DNA of 64,000 nt. Source: G020353115 sp964640125. GTDB taxonomy: Bacteria; Bacteroidota; Bacteroidia; Bacteroidales; VadinHA17. Shown here one piece after another: positions 52,897 to 61,823 of this stretch. The DNA lies in NCBI GenBank assembly GCA_964640125.1, contig CAZXGG010000006.1:1-64000 (forward strand), in the 5' to 3' direction. The notes beneath the pieces were generated by a model. It searched no databases and was not told the origin of the DNA. It saw only the letters and a program-made list of their open reading frames with translations. The position numbers and the translations under genes were made by a program. Every line of letters starts with the position of its first letter. The first letter of the stretch is position 1.

Positions 52897-53275
52897 TAAG
52901 CATCATTAAAATCTCTTGTGGCATATCAATGGGTGTCCTTGTTTCATCCAGCAATAACGTTTTAACAGTTGCTTTTGATACCTTTTTATTTGAACCGGAT
53001 TGAAGCATTTCATGATGAAAAATCAGATAGGGATCTTCCCTTCCAATGGATGTGTTGATCACCAGTTTATCAAAAAGTTTGATCTCTCTAATGTATTTAA
53101 TGTGTGTCTCAACCACAACCAGAAAATTACCCGATTTCCTGAAGAAGTCAATGAGTCCTTTCTCCTTCATAATCTCCCACCTTGCATGTTCGAAATAGTT
53201 GAGATAAACGGCATTGTTCACATGGTTGAATGAATCGAGCTCATATCCCCTAACCTCAACAAAACTTTGAAACAT
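52889..53275 (-). CDS. 4HBT-type acyl thioesterase
   Basis: From the ATG at 53275 the protein has about 128 residues; a frame from 53320 adds a poorly conserved N-terminus. FQSFVEVRGYELDSFNHVNN and AVYLNYFEHARWEIM match the 4HBT/FadM hotdog thioesterase signature, with the Asp in ELDSF as likely catalytic residue. First gene of the minus-strand set with the two crotonases and KASIII-like enzyme. It diverges from the MutS-like gene across a gap of 193 bases that shows nothing notable. Confidence 0.82.
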   Translation of the reverse strand: MFQSFVEVRGYELDSFNHVNNAVYLNYFEHARWEIMKEKGLIDFFRKSGNFLVVVETHIKYIREIKLFDKLVINTSIGREDPYLIFHHEMLQSGSNKKVSKATVKTLLLDETRTPIDMPQEILMMLNE

Positions 53276-53468
53276 AGATATAATTATTAAATGATTTGTC
53301 TGCCGGAAATTATTCATCACAGGATAACTTCCATTTGCTTTCCAACATTTTTGTATGAAAATACAAATGTAAAAATTAATTTTATTTCAATTTCCCTTAA
53401 TACAACCTGACGGATACATTCCGTTTAGTATCAATAATAATGAAATAGTGTAAAAACATCACAAGGCC

Positions 53469-54827
53469 ATGTCAGATGAAAAGAAGTTAAATCTGGATTA
53501 CCAGACAATAAAAGAACTGGAGATTATGTATGGTGAAGGCTCCGGTTTAACACTGTTTGACCTGTTAAACAGAACCGTTACACCCGGAGGAGGTGAATTT
53601 TTGCGAAAAAGATTCAAAAATCCGCTTTGCGACAGAGAAGAGATCGTACGCAGGCAGGCGAGTATAACATACATCATGGACCGGTTTGAAAACTGGGATA
53701 TTAAGGCATTCAAAACTTTGATGGACCAGGTCGAACAGTATTATTATTCGAAAGCAGAACCGGTATCCAGTAACCATAAAATTGCCATCTACCTGGAAGG
53801 TTTGATTGATGTGATCCGGAACAAAAATTTCCGTAAAACCATCTTTAATGGAACCCGGATAACCATCGTTTTTATCACCTTGCTTTCAAACTTTTTAAAC
53901 CGGATTCCTTCAGATGATCTCCCCTCCCTGTTGCTGGAAATAACCGGTGAGATGGCTCGAATTCTCGGATCTGACCCTTTTTCAAGGATTATCCACAAAG
54001 GGTTAGATAAGGGAGTGAGCGCAGCACAACTCATTTACTACGACAAGCTATTCAGAGAGAAGCATAAGGCAGAAGTAATCAACCTGGTTTCCCTTCTTTA
54101 CGAACTGGATGTATTGATCTCCATGGCAAAAGCCAATGATGAATACGGTCTTGTTTTCCCGGAGATTATCGATTCCAGTGAGCCGGAAATGGAAGTCGAG
54201 GGATTATACCATCTATTTCTAAAAAATCCAGTTGGTAATTCCACCCGATTCAGTAACAAGCGTAATTTTCTTTTCCTGACAGGTCCAAACATGTCCGGGA
54301 AAACCACTTTTTTAAAATCTTGTGGCATCGCTGTTTTTCTTACTCATCTCGGAATGGGAGTCCCTGCAATTTCCATGCGGGTGAGCCTGTTCCAATGCCT
54401 CTTCAGCAGCCTGAACACCACGGATAACCTGAGCCTCGGATACAGCTATTTCTACAGCGAGGTCCTCCGGATAAAGAAAGCCGCAGAAAGCCTTCGGAAT
54501 CATGAAAAATCGTTCATGATATTCGATGAACTATTTAAAGGAACAAATGTAAAGGATGCCTACGATGGGTCAATCCTTGTGATCGATGGATTGATGAAAT
54601 GGAATTCATCACTCTTCATTCTTTCCTCGCATCTGCTGGAACTGGAACATGCAATACGTGACTATCCGAACACTTTTTTTCAGCATTTTGATTCCGATGT
54701 TATTAATGGGAAACCGGTTTTTAACTTTGGATTACACGACGGGATATCAAACGAAAGACTGGGTTTATTGATCCTGAAAAATGAAAAAATCGATGAGATG
54801 TTGGTTCCGCAGAATAGAGCGGATTAA
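53469..54827 (+). CDS. MutS-like ATPase lacking mismatch-recognition domains
   Basis: 452 residues. The N-terminal part has LLNRTVTPGGGEFLRKRF, the start of the MutS core domain. The C-terminal ATPase shows LTGPNMSGKTTFLKS (Walker A), NLSLGYSYFYSEV and MIFDELFKGTNVKD (Walker B). The mismatch-binding domain I of MutS is missing, so it is a MutS-related ATPase and not canonical MutS. Similar genes sit beside pigment loci in other Bacteroidota, reason unknown. It ends overlapping the SiaC-like gene by 4 bases, tail to tail. Confidence 0.85.
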   Translation: MSDEKKLNLDYQTIKELEIMYGEGSGLTLFDLLNRTVTPGGGEFLRKRFKNPLCDREEIVRRQASITYIMDRFENWDIKAFKTLMDQVEQYYYSKAEPVSSNHKIAIYLEGLIDVIRNKNFRKTIFNGTRITIVFITLLSNFLNRIPSDDLPSLLLEITGEMARILGSDPFSRIIHKGLDKGVSAAQLIYYDKLFREKHKAEVINLVSLLYELDVLISMAKANDEYGLVFPEIIDSSEPEMEVEGLYHLFLKNPVGNSTRFSNKRNFLFLTGPNMSGKTTFLKSCGIAVFLTHLGMGVPAISMRVSLFQCLFSSLNTTDNLSLGYSYFYSEVLRIKKAAESLRNHEKSFMIFDELFKGTNVKDAYDGSILVIDGLMKWNSSLFILSSHLLELEHAIRDYPNTFFQHFDSDVINGKPVFNFGLHDGISNERLGLLILKNEKIDEMLVPQNRAD

Positions 54828-55207
54828 TTGCTTGTCTCTTCCACCTCAATAAAATTAAATGGCGATAACACCAGCTTTTTCAATACATGTCCAAGCTCAT
54901 ACATATCATCATCTCCCACCTCATAATGCCAGTTGACAACCATTTTTTTCTGATGCCCTTCGACTTCTCCCAATATCTTAAGTATGTTGTAAATCCACTT
55001 GGTTGCTGCCGTATTAATATATTCAAACTTCAGGTCAATTGTAGTATGATCTGCCAATGATTTAGCATATTCTTTTATCCAAACCATCACCGGTTTGAAA
55101 AAATCTGCCGGGTTTTCGGGAATTGCCCGGCCGATAAACTGGAGATCGCCATCTTGTAAACTAACGAGTGGGGACTTCCGGGTAGATTCAATAAGTAAGT
55201 CTTGCAT
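54824..55207 (-). CDS. SiaC-like regulatory phosphoprotein (DUF1987)
   Basis: 127 residues with IESTRKSPLVSLQDGDLQF, GRAIPENPADFFKPVMVWI, FEYINTAATKWIYNIL and NWHYEVGDDDMYELGH, the full DUF1987/SiaC pattern. SiaC is phosphorylated on a Thr/Ser in the NTSS(A)TK region by the kinase SiaB and dephosphorylated by SiaA, and controls c-di-GMP synthesis. Neither partner is in this window. The 154 bases before the next gene hold nothing I can name. Confidence 0.85.
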   Translation of the reverse strand: MQDLLIESTRKSPLVSLQDGDLQFIGRAIPENPADFFKPVMVWIKEYAKSLADHTTIDLKFEYINTAATKWIYNILKILGEVEGHQKKMVVNWHYEVGDDDMYELGHVLKKLVLSPFNFIEVEETSN

Positions 55208-55361
55208 ATCTATTTTATTCTTTTATTGCCTGGAATAAAAATAAAACAATTAATTCAAAAGTAAAAACCAACTTTCCTTCCCCATCCATCATCCGCGGCT
55301 CACAAACAACCCGAAGATGCTCTGATCTATCTATTTACCGGCGATTACACCTCATTCGATG

Positions 55362-56477
55362 CTACGACCTGAAGATGAACATCGGGATGGCAGTTTGCTG
55401 AATCATCCGTTTCAGATTATTCGGGCTCAGCAAACGATATATCATACTTCTCCTGGGATTCGTAAATGAAATGATATGAATATTCTCTTCTTTAACAAAA
55501 TCCATTATCCCATTGATCATGTCCTCGTTCTTGATTAACCGAAGATCGATGGAATAATTGCTGTAATCCTGCTCGATCACCTCCTGAAGTTCACGCATTT
55601 TTTGAACTTTCAGTATGTTATCATCCTCATTCTCAACATGAATGCAGAAGTATTTCACCTTGAAAGGAGCCATAAGGGCAAGCAGTGTTCTTAAGGAGGT
55701 GAAATCGGAATCGAGGAAATCCGTGGCATAGAGAAGATTGATATTTTCCACACCCTGAAATTCAGCCTCCTGCGGAATGACCAGTAATGGAACAGTTACA
55801 TTTTGGGCTATTTTCAAACAGAGCATTTCAGACAGTTGGTTTATCTTATCTGGTTCCCTGCTAGTACCCAGAATAATTAATTCTGGCCGATACTGGCTAC
55901 TCATCTGAATAATTTCACTATCCAGTGATCCCAGCGCCATTGAATAGTGAATTCTTGCCCTTGTAACTGTTTCAGGTTTTACTTTTTCTTTCAATTTCGA
56001 CGTGAATGTAAAAATATTTTCTTTACACCTCTCCTCGATCAACTGTAACTCTTCGTCATGATATTTTTCAAAGGTACTTGTTTGCTTTATTCGCTGTTCC
56101 TTAAGGGGATCATCGTATACATGGAAAAGACGAATTTCACCGTGCAGGTTCTCAGCCAGGCTGATGGCATATTGGGATGCTGTCACAGCCACATCCGAAA
56201 AGTCAACCGGGACCAGAATTTTCCTGAAGTGTATTGCTTTCTGATCATCCAGTTTCCCGTATTTGCCTGTCAATTCCAGGATTACCCCGACAGCTTTCTC
56301 AACATCGCAATCCTTCACTTTTACCTTCACCCCTGCGGTCCTTTTCATTTTTCTTGATGTGTTGCTTTCATCGAATGCAAGGAAAGATTCAATACTGCAC
56401 GAATCAAGATGGCTTTTAAGAAAATAGGCTGCCTGGGAATTCCCCAGTGTAATAATATTAATCAAGGTGCTGCTCAT
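55362..56477 (-). CDS. Tandem universal stress protein with N-terminal DUF2007-like domain
   Basis: ATG at 56477 preferred over a GTG at 56513. The first 80 residues (IITLGNSQAAYFLKSHLDS) resemble the DUF2007 signalling domain. Two UspA folds follow: FRKILVPVDFSDVAVTASQ with ELIILGTSREPDKI, then INLLYATDFLDSDFTSL with INIHIISF-like strand and PMFIFRS end. Universal stress proteins bind ATP or act as stress regulators in the cytoplasm. Not linked to the lipid locus. Confidence 0.78.
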   Translation of the reverse strand: MSSTLINIITLGNSQAAYFLKSHLDSCSIESFLAFDESNTSRKMKRTAGVKVKVKDCDVEKAVGVILELTGKYGKLDDQKAIHFRKILVPVDFSDVAVTASQYAISLAENLHGEIRLFHVYDDPLKEQRIKQTSTFEKYHDEELQLIEERCKENIFTFTSKLKEKVKPETVTRARIHYSMALGSLDSEIIQMSSQYRPELIILGTSREPDKINQLSEMLCLKIAQNVTVPLLVIPQEAEFQGVENINLLYATDFLDSDFTSLRTLLALMAPFKVKYFCIHVENEDDNILKVQKMRELQEVIEQDYSNYSIDLRLIKNEDMINGIMDFVKEENIHIISFTNPRRSMIYRLLSPNNLKRMIQQTAIPMFIFRS

Positions 56478-56632
56478 AGCCGGGTCATTGAGAATGTGAT
56501 CATTTTTTGCCACTAAAATTTACAAAATATTATGGTTATTTCCCACTCCCGGAAGGTATAAAAGGTCTTACCAATGAAGCAAAAAATGATCTATGAGGAT
56601 GGGAACAGGTTCTCTATAAAGGAATTGGGGTG

Positions 56633-57775
56633 TTATTCAAAGATTACCGGGTATACCAGCTGCACGTTTACTTTTTCACCGTTTTGCCTCCCGGATCTCC
56701 ATCTTGGGGAGGATTTAACCACCCTGATTGCCTCCTGGTCCAGCAACGGATCAACTACCTGTATCGCCTTAACGTCTTCCACTTTTCCGTATGTATTAAC
56801 TATAAACTGGATCAATACTTCCCCGGTAACACCACGTTCTCTTGCGTTTTCAGGATATTTCAGATTCTTGCGGATATAATCATTAAAATCCTGATATCCG
56901 TTGACGGAGAACTGCGGCATTTCATCAACCCATGTCAAGAAAAGAGTGCCCGTTGCAGTTCTTCCAGTATCCCCTTTTTCCAATCCTGTCTCAACATCCA
57001 TGTCGGCTGATACATGTTTTACGGGCAGGGTAACAAATTTTCTGGCTGCTGACTTTCCAGCTTCAGATACGGTTTTAACCTCAACACCGGCAACCTGTTT
57101 AACTCCTTCAATCAAAAGGGTATCCACTGGTTCATCCGGTATCATCTCCTCAGCTGCTTGTGCAAGACGAACATCCCTTTCGGGGATAGCTTTTTCTTCC
57201 ATTTCTCTGACACCGGTAATAACAATCGTTTCTTCCGTTAATTCAGGTTCCTGGTTATCAAGATGGGCGGTTGATGAATCCGGGCGCTTGGACAGTTCAG
57301 GAGGAGTTTCAATTTGTGCTTCAGATGTTGGTTCTTCCACCCGTGTAATCTGATCCTCACTTTTCATTTCTTCCTCCTGTATCTGTTCGGCCACATAGTT
57401 TTCGTGACGGAAAATATCGGTATTTATAAGACCAAATATCCCAAGAATGATAAGTATTGTTGCTGCTGCAGAGATGTATGTTAATGTAGGATTAAGCCTT
57501 CTTTCTCTACCATAAAGCATCTTTGTGGGCCTGGTTGAATACCTGCTTCTGATTTTTTTTCGCAGGGCTAAAACAAGCTCGTGCTGCCTCTTTTGATCGG
57601 TGATGTTCTTATATCCCTCAACCGCATCCCTGCACATTTCACACTCCACTATATGCTGCCTGACAACCTCCAGGTCCTTATTGCTGAGCCTGCCTGAATG
57701 ATACCGGTTAATAGCATCCAGGGTTAAACAACCCGAAGGATTGAACAGATTACGAGTATGTTTTGATTTAACCAT
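56633..57775 (-). CDS. Anti-sigma factor with C-terminal TonB_C domain
   Basis: Residues 18-50 hold RHIVECEMC-like spacing (H..., ECEMC; zinc-finger anti-sigma domain). A transmembrane helix lies near residues 98-115, followed by a long acidic linker and a TonB C-terminal domain (NLKYPENARERGVTGEVLIQ and DPLLDQEAIRVVKSSPRWR). The cytoplasmic end should hold the sigma factor at 57768, and the periplasmic TonB_C end could contact an outer-membrane receptor. The start is ATG at 57775; a GTG lies 3 bases upstream. It overlaps the sigma gene by 8 bases. Confidence 0.85.
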   Translation of the reverse strand: MVKSKHTRNLFNPSGCLTLDAINRYHSGRLSNKDLEVVRQHIVECEMCRDAVEGYKNITDQKRQHELVLALRKKIRSRYSTRPTKMLYGRERRLNPTLTYISAAATILIILGIFGLINTDIFRHENYVAEQIQEEEMKSEDQITRVEEPTSEAQIETPPELSKRPDSSTAHLDNQEPELTEETIVITGVREMEEKAIPERDVRLAQAAEEMIPDEPVDTLLIEGVKQVAGVEVKTVSEAGKSAARKFVTLPVKHVSADMDVETGLEKGDTGRTATGTLFLTWVDEMPQFSVNGYQDFNDYIRKNLKYPENARERGVTGEVLIQFIVNTYGKVEDVKAIQVVDPLLDQEAIRVVKSSPRWRSGRQNGEKVNVQLVYPVIFE

Positions 57776-58373
57776 CACCTCTGTTCAGGATTTTTTGTAA
57801 ATTTCTTTTGCCATTCTGTATATAACTTTTTACCTGCTTGAGGTTGTAGCCCGTAAGGCTGGCGATCTCTTTATACGACTTGTCCTTCAGGTACATCAAC
57901 TCAATGCATTTCGATTGCTCTATTGACAGCATCGCAATTCCACTTGAAAGTGCTTCCAACATATGATCCAGTTCTTTCTTATTGTTTAGATGCATTTCGT
58001 CTTCAGATTCCATAACCGATTCTCTTAATTTAATCAGTTCAGCTTCATGGTATCTGTTTACTGTCCGAATTCTTCTCAATTGTATCAGACAATGATTCCT
58101 GGTAAGGGTGTACAACCAGGATTTAAAATGATCCACACGATGGTTCACCAGATCATCCATCAGGTTTTCAAATATCTGCATCACAGCATCTTTTGAATCT
58201 TCTTCACTCTTCAGATATTTTAGACATATACCCAACACCAGGTGGGTGTATCGTTCAAACAAAATACCGATCCATTCCGGATCACGATCCTCCCGATACC
58301 ACGCGATTATCTCCTGGTCGCTGTATTGATCCGGCTTCTCTTTTCCACCCTTATGTGCTAATCTGAGAAACAA
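57768..58373 (-). CDS. ECF-type RNA polymerase sigma factor
   Basis: Region 2 reads LFERYTHLVLGICLKYLKSE and FKSWLYTLTRNHCLIQLRR; region 4 reads LSIEQSKCIELMYLKDKSYK and SLTGYNLKQVKSYIQNGKR. It is a normal ECF sigma apart from an undefined start. The frame stays open to a TTG at 58460, but a TACTTTTG box at 58409-58402 would put transcription inside that extension, so the TTG at 58373 is preferred. It is held by the anti-sigma-TonB_C protein encoded just downstream. Confidence 0.85.
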   Translation of the reverse strand: MFLRLAHKGGKEKPDQYSDQEIIAWYREDRDPEWIGILFERYTHLVLGICLKYLKSEEDSKDAVMQIFENLMDDLVNHRVDHFKSWLYTLTRNHCLIQLRRIRTVNRYHEAELIKLRESVMESEDEMHLNNKKELDHMLEALSSGIAMLSIEQSKCIELMYLKDKSYKEIASLTGYNLKQVKSYIQNGKRNLQKILNRGDG

Positions 58374-58401
58374 AACAATGTTTTGATTTTTTAGTTTATA
58401 A

Positions 58402-58409
58402 CAAAAGTA
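58402..58409 (-). promoter_or_regulatory. Candidate -7 box TACTTTTG before the sigma gene
   Basis: A perfect TAnnTTTG match on the minus strand, 29 bases before the chosen sigma start. No TTG sits at the usual 17-23 spacing, so only the -7 part is supported. Confidence 0.3.
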
Positions 58410-58587
58410 ATAAAAAGGTGCACCAAATATAAAACCGCAAAAAGCAAGCCGGAAATCCAATCGGTAGTAAACAGTTCGTTACTTCAAAATCTTTGAGTTA
58501 CCCATTTTTTCAGAAAAAAATATGGCATTTCATTATGGAATTTAAATCACAACTGCATCCCATTAATGAAATCAAAACATATTTATT

Positions 58588-59268
58588 ATGGAAATCAAAA
58601 AGAACAAGAGCGTTAATCTTGAAAATAGAAAGGGAACTTTTTTGCAATTAGGTTTCATCATCACACTTTCATTGATTTTGATCGCTTTTGAATGGATAAC
58701 CACAGAAAAAGGCATTCAGGATTATGAAATAACGTTTGGTGATGGTAATGTTGAGACAGACATAATACGTACCTACAGGAAAAAAGAGGAGGTCCGTCCT
58801 CCGATCCCAAAGATTACTGAGGAGTTTGTAATCCGGCAGGATACTGCAGATCTAACTCACCTTTTTGAACCGCCAGACCAGGAAATAACCATGGAAACGG
58901 AAAAATGGGAGCCACCCGAGTACATTGAACCTGAGGTCACAGAACCAACAATCTTTGTGGTCGCAGAGGTAATGCCCAGATTTCGTGGTGGTGATCTTAA
59001 ATCATTCTGGAAATATGTCCAATCTGAAATCACCTATCCCGAAGAAGCAAGAAGGTTAGGTATTGACGGTACGGTTATTGTACAATTCGTTGTGAATGAA
59101 AAAGGGTATGTTTCAAGGGTGACTTTGACCAGAAGTATTGATCCATACCTGGATCAGGAGGCTGTTCGTGTAATTAGCTCATCCCCTCAATGGGAGCCGG
59201 GCATTCAGGCCGGGAATCCGGTGTCTGTCCTGTTCTCCATCCCGGTTAAGTTTGAGCTTAAATATTAA
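58588..59268 (+). CDS. Energy transducer TonB
   Basis: 226 residues. One N-terminal helix (FLQLGFIITLSLILIAFEW), a proline- and acid-rich periplasmic linker, then a TonB C-terminal domain (EITYPEEARRLGIDGTVIVQ, DPYLDQEAVRVISSSPQWE, IPVKFELKY). It links ExbBD proton-motive energy to TonB-dependent receptors. It diverges from the sigma/anti-sigma pair, and its C-terminal domain is like those at 56633 and 59314. The linker lacks the Pro-Lys repeats of classic TonB. Confidence 0.88.
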   Translation: MEIKKNKSVNLENRKGTFLQLGFIITLSLILIAFEWITTEKGIQDYEITFGDGNVETDIIRTYRKKEEVRPPIPKITEEFVIRQDTADLTHLFEPPDQEITMETEKWEPPEYIEPEVTEPTIFVVAEVMPRFRGGDLKSFWKYVQSEITYPEEARRLGIDGTVIVQFVVNEKGYVSRVTLTRSIDPYLDQEAVRVISSSPQWEPGIQAGNPVSVLFSIPVKFELKY

Positions 59269-59313
59269 GTCATTGTATAAAAACAGATTATCACAAATTA
59301 AAAAGAATGTATC

Positions 59314-61722
59314 ATGAAAATCATATATAAATTAAAAGAAATGGTCTTACGGAGGTTGGGGACTTCCCTGACAGCTTTACTGATGATCTTTTTTGCAAAC
59401 GCACAGGTTGTTCCTCCTCCTGATCGATGGCCAACCTGGAATGAAGAGAACCAGGATAAAACCTTGTCTCCTTATTTTTTTGTACAGAGTGATGATCCTT
59501 CAACCGACAGATTGCCGCTCAAGGAGACCCGTGCCAATGTAAACATAGCAGGGGTTATTGCCGATGTGACCATTACGCAAACCTATAAAAACGAGGGGCA
59601 AAATGTACTGGAAGCCATTTATGTCTTTCCCGCTTCCACCCGCGCTGCGGTGTACAGTATGACCATGACAATCGGGGAACGTGAGATCGTTGCCATTATC
59701 CAGGAAAAACAGAAAGCACGGGAAAGCTATGAACAGGCAAAGGAAGAAGGGAAATCCGCATCTCTCCTGGAACAGATGAGGCCCAATGTATTCCAGATGA
59801 ATGTTGCCAATATCCTTCCGGGTGATGTGATAAAAGTTGAAATGAAATATACGGAATTGCTCATCCCCGAAAGTGGCCTGTACGAATTTATCTTTCCCAC
59901 CGTGGTTGGCCCCAGGTACTCGAATACCCTGGTTGAAAATGCTGCCCCTGAAGAGGGATGGATCGCCAACCCCTATACCCGTGAGGGAGAAGATCCTTTC
60001 TACGCTTTTGATATTTCCATTGGGATTACTGCCGGTCTGCCCATTCAGGATGTCCGGTCCCCCTCACATGATATGAACATCAATTTTGAAAACCGGTCTA
60101 CTGCGATCCTGACCCTCTCTCCCGAAGAGAAGTCCGGTGGAAATAAAGACTGTATTGTACAATATCGTCTTGCCGGTAACAAAATCGAATCGGGATTGCT
60201 GCTGTATGAGGGAGTCGAAGAGAATTTTTTCCTGGCAATGATCCAACCCCCGAAAATCGTTAAGAAGGAGTTGATTCCTCCAAGAGAATATGTTTTTATT
60301 GTCGATGTTTCGGGTTCAATGTATGGATTCCCGCTGAACATTTCAAAAACGCTGATGCGAAACCTGATGTCGAACCTCAGGCCTACCGATCGGTTTAACA
60401 TCCTGCTTTTTGCCGGTGGTTCAGAATTGTTCGCTGAACAATCACTTCCGGCAACCAGGGAGAATGTATCCAGGGCAATCCAGTTTATCGATAACCAGCG
60501 GGGGGGTGGTGGTACGGAACTGCTTCCTGCATTAAAACGGGCACTCTCCTTAACAGGAACGGAAGACTATTCAAGGAGCTTTGTTATTGCAACTGACGGT
60601 TATGTATCCGTCGAAAAAGAGGCATTCGACCTGATCCGTGAAAATCTTGGCAGGGCTAATTTCTTCACCTTTGGTATTGGGAGTTCAGTTAACCGTTACC
60701 TGCTTGAAGGGATGGCTCATGTTGGAACGGGAGAGGCATTCATCATCACGAAGGAAAACGAAGCTGAAATCAAAGCTGAAAAATTCAGAACCTATATCCA
60801 AACTCCCGTGCTTACAAACATAAAGCTTCGGTTTGAGGATTTTGAAGTGTTTGATGTTGAACCATTAACCGTCCCCGATGTTCTGGCCGAAAAACCGGTG
60901 ATCGTGTATGGTAAATGGAAAGGTAAACCCAAAGGTAAAATCAACCTGACCGGTGATAGTGGTGAAGGGGAATACATGGTAAGTCTCGATGTTGGTTCAA
61001 CGTCCCCGGCAAAATCAAATATCGGCTTAAAATACCTCTGGGCCAGGGAAACCATTCGACTCCTGGACGATTACACTTCATTGGGAAGATCCACAGAAGA
61101 ACATGCACGGAAAATCACTGACCTTGGGTTGAAATATAACCTGTTAACCAATTATACATCCTTCATAGCCATCGATTCAGAAATCCGGAATGAGGGCGGT
61201 AATGTGACCACTGTCAAACAACCCTTGCCCTTACCTGAAGGAGTAAGCAATTACGCTGTTGGTGGTGCTTATCCCGTTCAGGGTATCGCTGCAGCACCCC
61301 GAACAGCTCAAAAATACGGTGGCGTTAAATGGGCCAACGTGTCAGAGCTTTCTTTAGAAACGGAAGATATGATCTCCCTGGATGAGGATACCGGAGTGGA
61401 GAGAAAAGACCGAATCTTTGCATCGGTGGAAATTATGCCTGAATTCCCGGGTAAAACGGAAGGACTGAAACGATTCATTGAAAAACACCTGAACTATCCG
61501 GAGAGGCTAAAAAATGCAGGTATTTCCGGGAATGTATTTGTTGAGTTTATTGTGGATGTTGATGGTTCAGTTAAAGAAGTAAAGATCCTCAGGGGAATTC
61601 ATCCGGAACTTGACAAAGAAGCCATCCGGGTGATCAAGCTGACTTCAAACATGTGGAAACCAGGAAAACAGGGAGGAAAAGCAGTCAGGGTGCGGATGGT
61701 GATCCCGGTTAAGTTTGGTTGA
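59314..61722 (+). CDS. VIT and von Willebrand A domain protein with TonB_C end
   Basis: A signal peptide (LTALLMIFFANAQ) is followed by a VIT domain (ADVTITQTYKNEGQNVLEA, VYVFPAS-like). A vWA domain comes next with the metal site FIVDVSGSMYG, then a linker and a TonB C-terminal domain (HLNYPERLKNAGISGNVFVE, HPELDKEAIRVIK, IPVKFG). 802 residues, located in the periplasm or outer membrane. VIT-vWA proteins bind partners through a metal ion; joined to TonB_C it may be an envelope assembly or receptor-contact protein. It ends 23 bases before a strong terminator and follows tonB by 45 bases. Confidence 0.85.
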   Translation: MKIIYKLKEMVLRRLGTSLTALLMIFFANAQVVPPPDRWPTWNEENQDKTLSPYFFVQSDDPSTDRLPLKETRANVNIAGVIADVTITQTYKNEGQNVLEAIYVFPASTRAAVYSMTMTIGEREIVAIIQEKQKARESYEQAKEEGKSASLLEQMRPNVFQMNVANILPGDVIKVEMKYTELLIPESGLYEFIFPTVVGPRYSNTLVENAAPEEGWIANPYTREGEDPFYAFDISIGITAGLPIQDVRSPSHDMNINFENRSTAILTLSPEEKSGGNKDCIVQYRLAGNKIESGLLLYEGVEENFFLAMIQPPKIVKKELIPPREYVFIVDVSGSMYGFPLNISKTLMRNLMSNLRPTDRFNILLFAGGSELFAEQSLPATRENVSRAIQFIDNQRGGGGTELLPALKRALSLTGTEDYSRSFVIATDGYVSVEKEAFDLIRENLGRANFFTFGIGSSVNRYLLEGMAHVGTGEAFIITKENEAEIKAEKFRTYIQTPVLTNIKLRFEDFEVFDVEPLTVPDVLAEKPVIVYGKWKGKPKGKINLTGDSGEGEYMVSLDVGSTSPAKSNIGLKYLWARETIRLLDDYTSLGRSTEEHARKITDLGLKYNLLTNYTSFIAIDSEIRNEGGNVTTVKQPLPLPEGVSNYAVGGAYPVQGIAAAPRTAQKYGGVKWANVSELSLETEDMISLDEDTGVERKDRIFASVEIMPEFPGKTEGLKRFIEKHLNYPERLKNAGISGNVFVEFIVDVDGSVKEVKILRGIHPELDKEAIRVIKLTSNMWKPGKQGGKAVRVRMVIPVKFG

Positions 61723-61745
61723 GGTGTCGGGTAAATACAACCTAT

Positions 61746-61787
61746 AAACAAAGGGGATGTTACATGATACAGCCCCTTTGTTTTTTT
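61746..61787 (+). terminator. Rho-independent terminator after the VIT-vWA gene
   Basis: AAACAAAGGGG (61746-61756) and CCCCTTTGTTT (61773-61783) pair over 11 bases with a 16-base loop, followed by a run of T. It closes the tonB/VIT-vWA unit. Confidence 0.9.
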
Positions 61788-61823
61788 CTCCTCTCCCTCT
61801 CCCTGAATTGGTTCCGGTTGAAT

